64,000 nucleotides of DNA, from NCBI GenBank assembly GCA_025916675.1, contig CP098402.1:2227205-2291204 (forward strand). Reading direction: 5' to 3'. The position numbers and the translations under genes are program-made. Numbering within the stretch: the first letter of the stretch is position 1; the number at the start of each line of letters is the position of its first letter. Shown in pieces: positions 1 through 8,541 of this stretch. This stretch comes from Phycisphaera sp. (GTDB taxonomy: Bacteria > Planctomycetota > Phycisphaerae > Phycisphaerales > UBA1924). Below the pieces are notes generated by a model that made no database searches, had not been told where the DNA came from, and saw only the letters and a list, made by a program, of their open reading frames with translations.

Positions 1-1
1 C

Positions 2-154
2 TTCGACGTCTACGTCGATCGCGGTAGCTCGCTCAGCGAGAGCCGTCTGGCCGACATCCGCGAGGGCGCCGCCACGATCACCGTGGTTCCCGCCCCCGCC
101 AGCCTGGCCCTGCTGGGCCTCGGCGGCCTGGCCGCCGCCCGTCGCCGCCGCTAA
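2..154 (+). CDS. C-terminal end of a PEP-CTERM-like exported protein (5' truncated)
   Basis: Only the last 50 codons lie in the window. The tail begins with Val-Pro-Ala-Pro-Ala-Ser, continues with a short Leu/Gly/Ala hydrophobic stretch and ends in four arginines before TAA. This is the tripartite layout of PEP-CTERM sorting tails, which are trimmed by an exosortase at the inner membrane. The motif reads VPAPAS rather than VPEP, a common planctomycete variant. The upstream domain is outside the window, so the protein's function cannot be given. Confidence 0.75.
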   Translation, partial: FDVYVDRGSSLSESRLADIREGAATITVVPAPASLALLGLGGLAAARRRR

Positions 155-188
155 TACGGCCTGACGGACGCAGATTGATTTGATTGGC

Positions 189-221
189 ACGACCCCGATG
201 AGAATCGGGGTCGTGTTTTTT
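189..221 (+). terminator. Rho-independent terminator
   Basis: An 11-bp perfect stem (189-199 with 204-214) closes a GAGA tetraloop and is followed by a run of T at 216-221. It lies 35 bases after the stop of the PEP-CTERM-like gene and ends that transcript before the convergent apt gene. Confidence 0.9.
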
Positions 222-268
222 GTGTGCAGCGCAATCGCTTGCCACTCAACTACTTGTCGATCGTGGGC

Positions 269-790
269 TCAGAGCTTCAGGACCGCATGGAGCGGGTCAA
301 TAGAAGGTAGCTTGGCTCTGCCCGCCAAGGCGGCCAACTCGATGAGGACGGTCGCGCCGATAACCCGTGCCCCCGCCATCGCGGTCAACTCTGCCGACGC
401 ACGGAGCGTGCCGCCGGTCGCCAGGAGATCGTCGACAATCAGCACCCGGCTATCTGCGGGGACATCGCCCGCGTGGATCTCGAGACGATCAGATCCGTAC
501 TCGAGCTCGTATTCCACATGATGGACTGGGCGGGGCAGCTTGCCGGCCTTTCGGATCGGCACGAATCCAGCCGACAGGGCTTGCGCGATCGCGGTGCCAA
601 AGATGAAGCCGCGAGACTCCGCCCCCAGGACCAGGTCAACACCCTGGCCTCGGAAGGGGTTGACCATGAGCTCGACGGCGAGCGCGAGCGCGGCGGGATC
701 GGCCAGGAGCGGGGTGAAGTCCTTAAACACGATGCCGGGCTTTGGGAAGTCGGGCACGTCTCTGATGAAGGCCAGTAGTTGGTTGTGCAT
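269..790 (-). CDS. apt: Adenine phosphoribosyltransferase
   Basis: Converts adenine plus PRPP to AMP and pyrophosphate (cytosolic purine salvage). The 173-residue product has the usual family length. The PRPP-binding loop VLIVDDLLATGGT lies at about residues 116-128, and the family motifs DFPKPGIVFKD (about 14-24) and LGAESRGFIFG (about 55-65) are intact. It is a single gene, convergent with the truncated gene to its left and divergent from the GroES-like gene to its right. Nothing unusual was seen. Confidence 0.95.
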   Translation of the reverse strand: MHNQLLAFIRDVPDFPKPGIVFKDFTPLLADPAALALAVELMVNPFRGQGVDLVLGAESRGFIFGTAIAQALSAGFVPIRKAGKLPRPVHHVEYELEYGSDRLEIHAGDVPADSRVLIVDDLLATGGTLRASAELTAMAGARVIGATVLIELAALAGRAKLPSIDPLHAVLKL

Positions 791-919
791 GTGGTCGATC
801 TCTCGAGGGGCTGTCGGTGGGATGCACGGGCGGAGCTAGGATAGCGGTCGCAAGACTGGTCAACCTCACACGAACGTGCGGGCCGTAGGAGGCCTTGGTA
901 CTTGGAAGGAGCGGATTGG

Positions 920-1264
920 ATGGCGCAGGCTCGTTCGGCCAAACGGATCGAGACGGTCGAACCGATCGGCGCTCGCGTGCTCATCCGCAAGGACGAGGAC
1001 AAGAAGCAGACCAAGGCCGGCCTGCACCTGCCCGATAAGATGGAGATTCCCACGCTGACCGGTCGGGTCGTGGCGATCTCGAGCCAGGTGGCCGGCGACG
1101 AGGACTACCCGGTGCGGCAGTACCAACGGGTGCTGTTTCACCCCGGCAAGGCGATCCCGGTCGACTTCGAGGGCGATAACCGGCTGTTCGTGGTGCCGAT
1201 TACGGACGTCGTGGCCGTATTTCGTACGGCTGGTGACGACACGGATGCCGACGGCGGGGCGTAA
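920..1264 (+). CDS. GroES-like co-chaperonin (Cpn10 family), no adjacent groEL
   Basis: The product of 114 residues matches the Cpn10 barrel: an N-terminal I-G-A-R-V-L-I-R strand, a mobile-loop region with A-G-L-H-L-P (about 36-41), then G-R-V-V-A-I and a C-terminal V-V-P-I-T-D-V-V strand. The ATG at 920 has AAGGAG at 906-911; a TTG at 902 is possible but has no such site. No groEL lies next to it, and several positions differ from standard GroES, so it may be a secondary co-chaperonin. Its stop overlaps the aroA start by one base, implying translational coupling. Confidence 0.8.
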   Translation: MAQARSAKRIETVEPIGARVLIRKDEDKKQTKAGLHLPDKMEIPTLTGRVVAISSQVAGDEDYPVRQYQRVLFHPGKAIPVDFEGDNRLFVVPITDVVAVFRTAGDDTDADGGA

Positions 1265-2739
1265 TGCTCGCAGCGGAGACGAGGCGAGCCCACATGCCCG
1301 ATCATGCCCAACAGATCACCGCGGAGCAACTGGCCGGACAGTTGGCATCGCCGCTCGACGCACTCGTTGATCCGTTGCCGGTGCCGACGCTGCGTTCGAT
1401 CCGTGGCCAGAGCCCGTTCGATGTCACGCTCCGACCGCCGGGCAGCAAGAGCCTGACCAATCGGGCGTTGCTGCTGGCTTCCTTGGCGGGCGGGGGATGC
1501 GAACTGCGTGGCGCACTGACCGATGCGGTCGACACACGCGTGATGGCCGGGGCACTGGGCGCGCTCGGTGCCGGCGTTGAGGTGGATGGGACGACCATCC
1601 GCGTGCGCGGCGTCGGCGGTCGGTGGAAGCCCACGAGCGGTGGCGAGGTCACGCTCGATCTGGAGAACGCCGGGACGGCGGTACGGTTCCTTGCGGCGGC
1701 GTGCGTGTTGTCGCCCGTCCCGGTCGTCATCACTGGCAACGAGCGTATGTGCCAGCGGCCTATTGGCGAGCTTGCCAGCGCCCTGGGTGATCTCGGAGCC
1801 AAGATCGAGAGCCTTGGCGAGCCGGGCCGCCCGCCCATCCGTGTGACGCCGCCGGCCAGCTTGCCCGAGTGCGGCCAGGTGGTTTTTGATGAGTTGCCGT
1901 CGAGCCAGTTTGTGTCGGCGGTGCTGCTGCTTGGTGCCTTCCTGCCGGGCGGGCTGTCGGTCGAGATCTATGGCGAGGCGACGAGCGCATCGTATGTGCG
2001 CATGACGCTGGGGCTGCTGGACGTACTCGGCATCACCGTGCGGTCGTCGGCGGATTCGCGGGTGATGAGGGTGACCTCTCGGGGCGGGACGCTGTCGGCC
2101 GGTTTCGAGTTGGACATCGAGCCCGATGCGAGCGGGGCGTCGGTGTTCTGGGCGGCTGCGGCCTCGGTTCCTGGGGCGCGCGTGACAGTAGCTGGCGTTG
2201 ATGAGTCGGGATTGCAGGGCGACCTGCTGTTCCCGTCGGTGCTCGCGCGGATGGGAGCGGAAGCCAGGTCGGTGTCGGCCGATGATGGTCCGCACGGGCC
2301 GAGCCTGGCGGTGCGGGGGGCATCGGCGTTATCGCCAGTGATGGCCGACATGGGTGACATGCCCGACGCGGCGATGGCCTTGGTTGTGCTTGCCTGCATG
2401 GCGAACGGGCCCTCGATGCTCCGCGGGCTGCACACGCTGCGGGTCAAGGAGACCGATCGATTGCATGCGCTCAAGACCGAGTTGGCCAAGGTTGGCGTGG
2501 AGGTCGAACTCGACGTGCACGGCGAGGCCGGCGCGGTGCGGATCGAGCCGCCCGCGAACGGGCTCGACCAGTCGGCTTCGGCCCCTTCTGTCGTCTTCGA
2601 TACATACGACGATCACCGGATGGCGATGGCGTTGTCTTTGATCGCGCTGCATCGGCCCAATGTGAGTATCGCCGACCCTGGGTGTGTTCGGAAGACCTAT
2701 CCGGGGTTCTGGTCAGAGTTGGCGAAGCTGTACGAGTGA
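1264..2739 (+). CDS. aroA: 3-phosphoshikimate 1-carboxyvinyltransferase (EPSP synthase)
   Basis: Catalyses transfer of the enolpyruvyl group of PEP to shikimate-3-phosphate, the sixth step of the shikimate pathway. Family signatures are clear: PGSKSLTNRALLLASL (about 59-74), NAGTAVRFLAA (about 139-149), the catalytic D-M-P-D-A-A region, RVKETDRLHALK (about 398-409) and YDDHRMAMALS near the C-terminus. At 491 residues it is longer than typical enzymes (about 430-450) because some 55 residues precede the first family motif. A start at the ATG at 1294 would remove ten of these. It overlaps the preceding gene by one base (TAATG). Confidence 0.95.
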   Translation: MLAAETRRAHMPDHAQQITAEQLAGQLASPLDALVDPLPVPTLRSIRGQSPFDVTLRPPGSKSLTNRALLLASLAGGGCELRGALTDAVDTRVMAGALGALGAGVEVDGTTIRVRGVGGRWKPTSGGEVTLDLENAGTAVRFLAAACVLSPVPVVITGNERMCQRPIGELASALGDLGAKIESLGEPGRPPIRVTPPASLPECGQVVFDELPSSQFVSAVLLLGAFLPGGLSVEIYGEATSASYVRMTLGLLDVLGITVRSSADSRVMRVTSRGGTLSAGFELDIEPDASGASVFWAAAASVPGARVTVAGVDESGLQGDLLFPSVLARMGAEARSVSADDGPHGPSLAVRGASALSPVMADMGDMPDAAMALVVLACMANGPSMLRGLHTLRVKETDRLHALKTELAKVGVEVELDVHGEAGAVRIEPPANGLDQSASAPSVVFDTYDDHRMAMALSLIALHRPNVSIADPGCVRKTYPGFWSELAKLYE

Positions 2740-2808
2740 ACAAAACGGGTGTCGCGGGGTTCCTATGCTGGAGGATTCGACCGCCCTACAGACTCCGGAG
2801 ACACGCCG

Positions 2809-4047
2809 ATGCCCGCGACTGCCGAGCCCATCACGACCAGCGATGGTCGCTTGAATGTCCCGAACCACGTCATCATCCCGTTTATCGAGGGCGATGGCAC
2901 CGGGCCGGACATCTGGGCGGCTTCCGTGCGGGTGTTCGATGCCGCGGTTGAGAAGGCGTACGGCGGGGAGCGGAAGATCCACTGGCACGAGGTGCTTGCC
3001 GGTGGCAAGGCTCACGACAAGACGGGTGACTGGCTGCCCGACGCGACGCTGGATGCGTTTCGCGAGTACCTGGTGGGCATCAAGGGCCCGCTGACCACCC
3101 CCACAGGTGGGGGGATTCGTTCCATTAATGTTGCGCTCAGGCAGCAGCTTGATTTGTACACGTGCCTGCGCCCCGTGCGCTGGTTTACGGGCGTGCCCAG
3201 CCCGCTGAAGAACCCCGGCGCGACGGACATGGTGATCTTCCGTGAGAACACCGAGGACATTTATGCGGGCATCGAGTTCGAGGCGGGCAGCGACGATCTC
3301 GCGAAGTTCAAGGAAGGCTTTACGAAGACCTTTCCCGATCGCTGGAAGAAGGTACGCTTCCCCGACTCGGTGGGCATCGGGCTCAAGCCCGTGTCTCAGG
3401 AGGGCACCGAGCGCCTTGTGCGGGCGGCGATCCAGTACGCGATCGACAACGACCGGCCCTCGGTGACGCTGGTCCACAAGGGCAACATCATGAAGTTTAC
3501 CGAGGGCGCCTTCATGAAGTGGGGCTACGAAGTAGCGGCCGAGCACTTTGGGGCCAAGCCGCTGGATGGCGGGCCGTGGCACGAGTTCACCGCGCCCAAC
3601 GGCGAGAAGATTGTCATCAAGGACGTGATCGCCGACGCGTTTTTGCAGCAGATCCTGTTGCGGCCGGCCGACTACGAGGTGATCGCGACGATGAACCTGA
3701 ACGGCGATTACGTGAGCGACGCGCTGGCGGCGTGCGTGGGCGGCATCGGCATCGCGCCGGGGGCGAACATCAACTACGACACGGGGCACGCGATCTTCGA
3801 GGCCACGCACGGCACGGCCCCGAAGTACGCCGGCCAGGACAAGGTGAACCCGGGCAGCCTGATTCTGTCGGGCGAGCTGATGCTCCGCCACATGGGCTGG
3901 ACGGAGGCGGCCGACCTGGTCATCAAGGGCGTCGAGGGAGCCATCGGCGCGAAGACGGTGACGTACGACTTCGAGCGGTTGATGGATGGAGCGACGCTGC
4001 TGAAGTGCAGTGAGTTTGGTGAGGCGGTTGTCGAGAAGATGGGATGA
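2809..4047 (+). CDS. icd: Isocitrate dehydrogenase (NADP-dependent)
   Basis: Oxidative decarboxylation of isocitrate to 2-oxoglutarate in the TCA cycle. At 412 residues it matches bacterial homodimeric Icd. The substrate loop RSINVALRQ carries Ser105, equivalent to the regulatory phospho-serine of the E. coli enzyme. [17 protein letters not shown] is the cofactor loop with the Lys/Tyr pair typical of NADP preference. The ATG at 2809 is preceded by GGAG at 2797-2800; the reading frame extends upstream but without family similarity. Two copies of a short palindromic repeat follow the stop (4064-4090 and 4120-4144). Confidence 0.95.
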   Translation: MPATAEPITTSDGRLNVPNHVIIPFIEGDGTGPDIWAASVRVFDAAVEKAYGGERKIHWHEVLAGGKAHDKTGDWLPDATLDAFREYLVGIKGPLTTPTGGGIRSINVALRQQLDLYTCLRPVRWFTGVPSPLKNPGATDMVIFRENTEDIYAGIEFEAGSDDLAKFKEGFTKTFPDRWKKVRFPDSVGIGLKPVSQEGTERLVRAAIQYAIDNDRPSVTLVHKGNIMKFTEGAFMKWGYEVAAEHFGAKPLDGGPWHEFTAPNGEKIVIKDVIADAFLQQILLRPADYEVIATMNLNGDYVSDALAACVGGIGIAPGANINYDTGHAIFEATHGTAPKYAGQDKVNPGSLILSGELMLRHMGWTEAADLVIKGVEGAIGAKTVTYDFERLMDGATLLKCSEFGEAVVEKMG

Positions 4048-4063
4048 GAATGGGCCTCGCTCT

Positions 4064-4090
4064 GTCCGAGCCGCGTGCGTGAGCGCGTGG
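4064..4090 (+). repeat. Short dispersed palindromic repeat, copy A
   Basis: A 27-base element containing CCGAGCCGCG-N-GCGT-R-AGC followed by an imperfect complementary arm, able to fold as a small hairpin around a GTGA loop. It lies 17 bases after the icd stop. Copy B (4120-4144) is in inverted orientation and copy C lies at 23035-23061. Across the 25-base core, 21 positions are identical in all three copies. Confidence 0.6.
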
Positions 4091-4119
4091 CCTTCTGATG
4101 GGTTCGTTTCAATCTAAGG

Positions 4120-4144
4120 CCTCGAGCTTACGCTCGCGGCTCGG
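4120..4144 (-). repeat. Short dispersed palindromic repeat, copy B
   Basis: Reads on the minus strand as the same 25-base core as copies A and C. Here the arm positions that vary between copies (core positions 11 and 19) form an A-T pair, which supports conservation of the hairpin. It ends 12 bases before the ATG of the glycosyltransferase gene, so it sits in that gene's leader. Confidence 0.6.
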
Positions 4145-4156
4145 TTGGAGAGACTG

Positions 4157-5323
4157 ATGCGGCTGATGCTGTTCACCGACACGCTTGGCGATGTGAATGG
4201 CGTGAGCCGGTTCATTCGCAACATGGGGCACGAGTCGCTCAAGGCGGGATGCGAATTGCTGATCGCGACGTCGACACGGTTCGAGGTACCCGACGACCCA
4301 TGCTTCTACAACGTCGCGCCCAAGTTCGCAATGAAGATGCCCAAGTACGCCGAGCTGGACATGGTGATCCCGCCCAAGGGCGCGATGGTGAGGCGCGCAG
4401 AGGAGTTTGCGCCCGACGTGGTTCATGTCTCGACGCCGGGGTCGGTGGGCAAGGTGGGGCGTGACTTTGCCAAAAAGCGCGGCATCCCGATCGCGGGCGT
4501 GTACCACACCGATTTCCCGGCGTATATGGACCACCTGTTTAACGACGAGATGTATGGGGCGGTGACGGCCCAGTACATGAAGTTCTTCTACAAGCCGTTC
4601 AAGCTGATCCTCTCTCGCAGCGAGCAGTACATGGAGTCGCTCGAGAAGCTGGGCTTCTCGCGGGATCGCATGGCCAAGCTCGAGCCGGGCATCCAGCTCG
4701 ATGACTTCGATGCGAAGCACAAGGACGCGAGCGTGTGGGACGAGTATGGCCTGCCGCGAGATTCGGTGAAGGTGCTGTACGTGGGGCGGATCAGCACGGA
4801 GAAGAACCTGCCGATGCTGACGGGCATCTGGCCCCAGGTGCGCGAGCGTGCGAAGGCGGCGGGCGTGGATGCGCGGCTGGTGGTCGTGGGTGGCGGGCCA
4901 TACCTCGATGATATGAAATCGACGCTCCACGGGCACGGCGTTGTGTTCCCGGGCTTCAAGCATGCGACGGAACTGGCAACGCTGTACGCGTCGTCGGACA
5001 TGTTCGTGTTTCCATCGCTGACCGATACGCTGGGGCAGGTTGTGCTCGAGAGCCAGGCCAGCGGCATTCCGGTGATCGTGGCGGATCAGGGTGGGCCGAA
5101 GGAGGTCGTCGACGACGGCGTAACCGGCATGGTGCTGCCCGGCCACAAAACGCCTGCGTGGGTGGATGCGGTGGGCGACCTGGTGATCGACCACGACAAG
5201 CGCCAGGCGATGGGGGCGGCGGGAATCCCTTGGGCGCAGAAGTTCTCGATCTCGGCGAGCTTCGAGAAGTTCTGGGCGGCGCACGAGGCGCTCGTTCGTT
5301 CGCCCGCGGAGCAGCCCGCTTAG
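4157..5323 (+). CDS. GT4-family glycosyltransferase
   Basis: A 388-residue GT-B fold enzyme of the GT4 type. The N-terminal Rossmann half starts with a D-T-L-G-D-V-N-G-V-S-R loop typical of this family. The C-terminal half contains YVGRISTEKNL (nucleotide-sugar binding) and FPSLTDTLGQVVLESQASG, in which the conserved acidic E-x(7)-E region is partly substituted. It resembles mannosyl/sulfoquinovosyl-type transferases that act on glycolipids, but the sugar donor and acceptor cannot be read from the sequence. The start at 4157 follows GGAGAG at 4147-4152. It ends with a four-base overlap with the convergent panD gene. Confidence 0.85.
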   Translation: MRLMLFTDTLGDVNGVSRFIRNMGHESLKAGCELLIATSTRFEVPDDPCFYNVAPKFAMKMPKYAELDMVIPPKGAMVRRAEEFAPDVVHVSTPGSVGKVGRDFAKKRGIPIAGVYHTDFPAYMDHLFNDEMYGAVTAQYMKFFYKPFKLILSRSEQYMESLEKLGFSRDRMAKLEPGIQLDDFDAKHKDASVWDEYGLPRDSVKVLYVGRISTEKNLPMLTGIWPQVRERAKAAGVDARLVVVGGGPYLDDMKSTLHGHGVVFPGFKHATELATLYASSDMFVFPSLTDTLGQVVLESQASGIPVIVADQGGPKEVVDDGVTGMVLPGHKTPAWVDAVGDLVIDHDKRQAMGAAGIPWAQKFSISASFEKFWAAHEALVRSPAEQPA

Positions 5324-5688
5324 GGCCAGGGGTCGTAGGCGACGACGCGGTCGAGGGCGTTGCCTTCGCCCACAAGTGCCACCTGGGGGTGGTGGGCTTT
5401 GTACTCGGCCTCGTCCATGAAGGCGTAGTGCATGATGATCAGCTTGTCGCCGGGCTTGACCAGCAGGGCGGCGGCGCCGTTGACCTCGATGGCGCCGTCG
5501 TCGCCCAGGAAGACATAGGTCTCGAAGCGCTCGCCGTTGGTGGCGTTCGCGATCTCGACGGCGTCGCTGGCGCGGAGGCCGGTGGCCCGCAGCAGGCGGC
5601 GGTCGATGGTGATCGAGCCGACATAATCGGGCCGGGCAGCGGTGACGGCGGCCATATGGATCTTGCTGTGGAGGACTTTTCGGAGCAT
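5320..5688 (-). CDS. panD: Aspartate 1-decarboxylase proenzyme
   Basis: Makes beta-alanine for pantothenate and coenzyme A synthesis. The 122-residue proenzyme self-cleaves at Gly24-Ser25 (sequence Y-V-G-S-I-T), giving the pyruvoyl group on Ser25; this site and the N-terminal L-H-S-K-I-H-x-A-x-V-T motif are intact. The ALLVKPGDKLIIMHYAFM region is typical of the C-terminal part. It is convergent with the glycosyltransferase gene and shares its last four bases. No other pan genes are nearby. Confidence 0.95.
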   Translation of the reverse strand: MLRKVLHSKIHMAAVTAARPDYVGSITIDRRLLRATGLRASDAVEIANATNGERFETYVFLGDDGAIEVNGAAALLVKPGDKLIIMHYAFMDEAEYKAHHPQVALVGEGNALDRVVAYDPWP

Positions 5689-5820
5689 TGGAAGGGGATT
5701 GTACGAGGCGGGTTTGTCGGTTGCGAGCCGGCCGAACCTCGGCGGGCCAGCAATACTCTTATTGCCCCGTGCGTTAGGCCGCGAGGGCGCGGTGCGCCTG
5801 CACTACTGGAGATACCAACG

Positions 5821-7041
5821 ATGACGAGCCTCATGAGTAGGATTTTGATCGGGTGTGCGAGCGTGGCGTCGGCCCTTGCCGTGGTCCAGCCCGCGTTTGG
5901 CCAGTTTGGCGGTGGTGGCGGATTCGGCGGTGCCGATGGGCCGCAGGTTAACCGCGAGCAACTCGAGGACTACGCCGACATCCTGGGGTTGGACGCCGAC
6001 CAGCGCGAGATCGCCCAGATCATGCTTGAGGAGTACATCGACAGCGTGCAAACTTCGATGGACGAGGTCCGCGAGGCGATGCGGAACGCCAGGCAGGAAT
6101 TCGAGGAGACGCGTGATGGCTCGGCCTTCCAGAACGCTCGAGAGTTGAGCCAAGCCTCCAATGAGCGTGCCGCGACCCTCGAAAGCCAGCTCATGGGCGA
6201 CTTGCAGATGATGCTGACGCCCGAGCAGGCCGAGGCTTGGCCCAGGGTCGAGATGGCCCACCGCCGCGCGACGACGCTGCCCCGTGGGCTGATGAGCGGC
6301 GAGCGTGTGGACCTGTTCGAGATCGTGGACACGCTGGAACTCGACGGCGAGCCGGCTTCGGAAGCCTCGATGGTGCTGGCTGATTACGAGTTGGCTCTCG
6401 ATCGCGTGCTGATCGCACGGAATGAGATGTTTGAGGAGGGCCTGCAGATGTTCCGCGACCGGGACTTTGAGTCGCTGCAGGACCATTTCGAGAAGGCTCG
6501 CGACGCGAGTGTACGGGTGCGTGACACCCACCGCAACTTTGCGCGTCGCTTGCAAGCCGTGATTCCCGAAGAAAAGCTGCCCGCGATGCAGACCGCGGTG
6601 CGTCGGGCGAGCTTCCCCACCGTGTACCGCCAGAACCGGGCCGACCGGGCGATTGAGGCTGCGCGCGGGCTCGATGACCTGAGCGACGACCAGCGATCGC
6701 AGATCAACGGCATCGCCGAGTCGACCGCGCGCCGGATGGACCAGGTGAACCGCAAGCTGGCCGACACCATCGAGAGCAACGAGGTCAACATGAACCTGCG
6801 TGACATGATGCGCGGGGGGCGACGCGGCAACGAGGACGGCACGCGAGAGCTCTTCCGCGAGAAGCGGGATGCGGTCAACAAGACCGTGGAGCAGCTGAAG
6901 GCCGTGCTCACCGAGGAGCAGGCCGCCAAGCTCGACGCGGCCGTTGGTACCGATGAGGACGGCGAGGGCCGTGGAGATCGGGCCCGCGGGCAGCGTGGCG
7001 GCGACCGGCAGCCCCAGCGGACTCGACAGCGCGAGTTCTGA
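5821..7041 (+). CDS. Secreted helical protein with LTxxQ-type motifs, tandem paralog 1
   Basis: Function unknown. The 406-residue product has a Sec signal peptide (hydrophobic core about 8-25, likely cleavage after A-F-G), then a Gly-rich linker and long charged amphipathic helices. Short L-T-P-E-Q and L-T-E-E-Q motifs recall Spy/CpxP-type periplasmic proteins. A block FPTVYRQNRADRAIEAA near residues 263-279 recurs in the next two genes. The start at 5821 is supported by TGGAGA at 5807-5812 and by the signal peptide. The C-terminus is rich in Arg/Gly/Gln. A strong terminator follows. Confidence 0.7.
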   Translation: MTSLMSRILIGCASVASALAVVQPAFGQFGGGGGFGGADGPQVNREQLEDYADILGLDADQREIAQIMLEEYIDSVQTSMDEVREAMRNARQEFEETRDGSAFQNARELSQASNERAATLESQLMGDLQMMLTPEQAEAWPRVEMAHRRATTLPRGLMSGERVDLFEIVDTLELDGEPASEASMVLADYELALDRVLIARNEMFEEGLQMFRDRDFESLQDHFEKARDASVRVRDTHRNFARRLQAVIPEEKLPAMQTAVRRASFPTVYRQNRADRAIEAARGLDDLSDDQRSQINGIAESTARRMDQVNRKLADTIESNEVNMNLRDMMRGGRRGNEDGTRELFREKRDAVNKTVEQLKAVLTEEQAAKLDAAVGTDEDGEGRGDRARGQRGGDRQPQRTRQREF

Positions 7042-7082
7042 ATCGGGGGATTTCGGTAGACTGTGCGGGGTGACGGCATGGC

Positions 7083-7124
7083 CGGCGCGGCGCATCCGAA
7101 CGGATGGAACGCCGCGCCGTTTTT
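7083..7124 (+). terminator. Strong Rho-independent terminator
   Basis: A long hairpin with a 10-bp G+C stem (7083-7092 with 7110-7119), continued inward by a six-base complementary pair (93-98 with 101-106) after a three-base bulge, followed by five T. It separates tandem paralogs 1 and 2, so they need not be co-transcribed. Confidence 0.85.
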
Positions 7125-7178
7125 GTGATCCGGCTGTGTGGGCCGGTTCGCCCTTGGCGTTGTGCAGGAGGCCTCGCG

Positions 7179-8384
7179 ATGCGGACAACACTTGTTCTGG
7201 CGGCTGTTGGGCTGGGATTGTCGATGGGTGCCCCGGCTTTGGGGCAGCAGGTCGAGTCGGTCGTGGTCACCTCGTCAGCCTCGCCGGCCGGGCCGGGAAG
7301 CGGCCGTGCGTTGTCGCGAGATCGGGTGGAACGGATCGGCGAGGTTCTGGAACTCGACGAGCTCCAGCGCGAGGTCGCCATGGAACTCTTTAAGGAGGTC
7401 GCCGGCAAGCGGCAGGCGCTCGGTGACGCGATGCGGCAGAGCATCGAGAGCGCCCGCGAGCTGGCCGATGAGGGCGACTTCTCGGAGATGTTCACGCGCA
7501 TCAAAGAAGTCACCGGCTCGTACCAGGATTCGGTCGACGCGCTGGAGAGCACCTTCCTGCAAGACGTTCGGGCCATGCTTACGGGCGACCAGGAAGCGCT
7601 CTGGCCCAAGGCCGAACGGCTGCACCGGCGCGGGCAGCACATGGGCTCGCTCACCCGCTCGCAGGCGCGCGTGGATCTGGACGAGTTGGTGCGGGCACAG
7701 TTCGAGTCCGTGTATGCCCGGCAGGACGTGGCCGAGGTGCTGGACCGCTGGGCCGTGCAGGTGGACGGGCTGCTGGTGGAACGTGCGAGGAAGGCGGAGG
7801 ACATCGGCGGCGGTGCAGGATTCCAGGGCGGCATCGTCATGATCGGCGGCGGCGATGATCCGTACGAGGACCTTCGGGCCATCGACGCGCGGATCGTGTC
7901 GGCCAGCGAACAAGCCGTGCGCAACCTGAGCGGCGCGATCGAGGACAACTCGATCGAACAGGAGTGGATCCGCAAGTCGTTCGCGCGCGTGTACCGACAG
8001 ACCGATGGCGAGCGGCGGCTGGAAGCGGCGAACGCGCTTGAGAGCCTCACCACCGAGCAGAAGGAACAGCTCGACGCCGTGACCGAGCAGCACGGCCGCG
8101 ATGTCGGGACGGCCCGGGACCGGTGGGTGGCCGCCGAGAAGGAACGTGAGAAGGAAAACACGCTGCCGCCCGGGGTGATGGTGATGATCGACGGCCAGGA
8201 GCCCACGCCGAGCGACGAGGCCCGCAAGGCGGTCAAGGAACTCGACGAGCGGCTGGAAGCGAAGCTGGCCGCGATCCTGAGCGAGGACCAGTTGGCCGAG
8301 CTTCCTGCGGCCAGTGAGTCGTTCGACGAGGTGCGATTTAACCCAAGTGGGGGCACCCGTCGATCGATCCGGATCGGTGGATAG
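7179..8384 (+). CDS. Secreted helical protein with LTxxQ-type motifs, tandem paralog 2
   Basis: Function unknown; 401 residues. It has a signal peptide (cleavage probably after A-L-G), then alternating helices rich in Glu, Arg and Ala. L-T-T-E-Q, L-T-G-D-Q and L-S-E-D-Q motifs recur. The paralog block reads FARVYRQTDGERRLEAA. The most divergent of the three copies, it shares their order of elements. The ATG at 7179 follows CAGGAGG at 7165-7171. Confidence 0.7.
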   Translation: MRTTLVLAAVGLGLSMGAPALGQQVESVVVTSSASPAGPGSGRALSRDRVERIGEVLELDELQREVAMELFKEVAGKRQALGDAMRQSIESARELADEGDFSEMFTRIKEVTGSYQDSVDALESTFLQDVRAMLTGDQEALWPKAERLHRRGQHMGSLTRSQARVDLDELVRAQFESVYARQDVAEVLDRWAVQVDGLLVERARKAEDIGGGAGFQGGIVMIGGGDDPYEDLRAIDARIVSASEQAVRNLSGAIEDNSIEQEWIRKSFARVYRQTDGERRLEAANALESLTTEQKEQLDAVTEQHGRDVGTARDRWVAAEKEREKENTLPPGVMVMIDGQEPTPSDEARKAVKELDERLEAKLAAILSEDQLAELPAASESFDEVRFNPSGGTRRSIRIGG

Positions 8385-8541
8385 GCCGTAGAATGAACGA
8401 GAAGTGCGTCTGCTTCTGCCCGGGGGCGTGCAACTTCAGGGGCGAAGTCCCGAAATAAGTGCTAGTCTCGGAAGGGTTTCCGTGGGTTCCGATCACTCCA
8501 TTCGTGGGTGGCACCCGGCCGGGCAACAGGGGAAGAGCATC

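Noticed and set aside
2713-3891. A 392-codon minus-strand frame opposite icd
   Set aside because: Shadow of the well-supported icd gene. High G+C makes long antisense frames common in this window.
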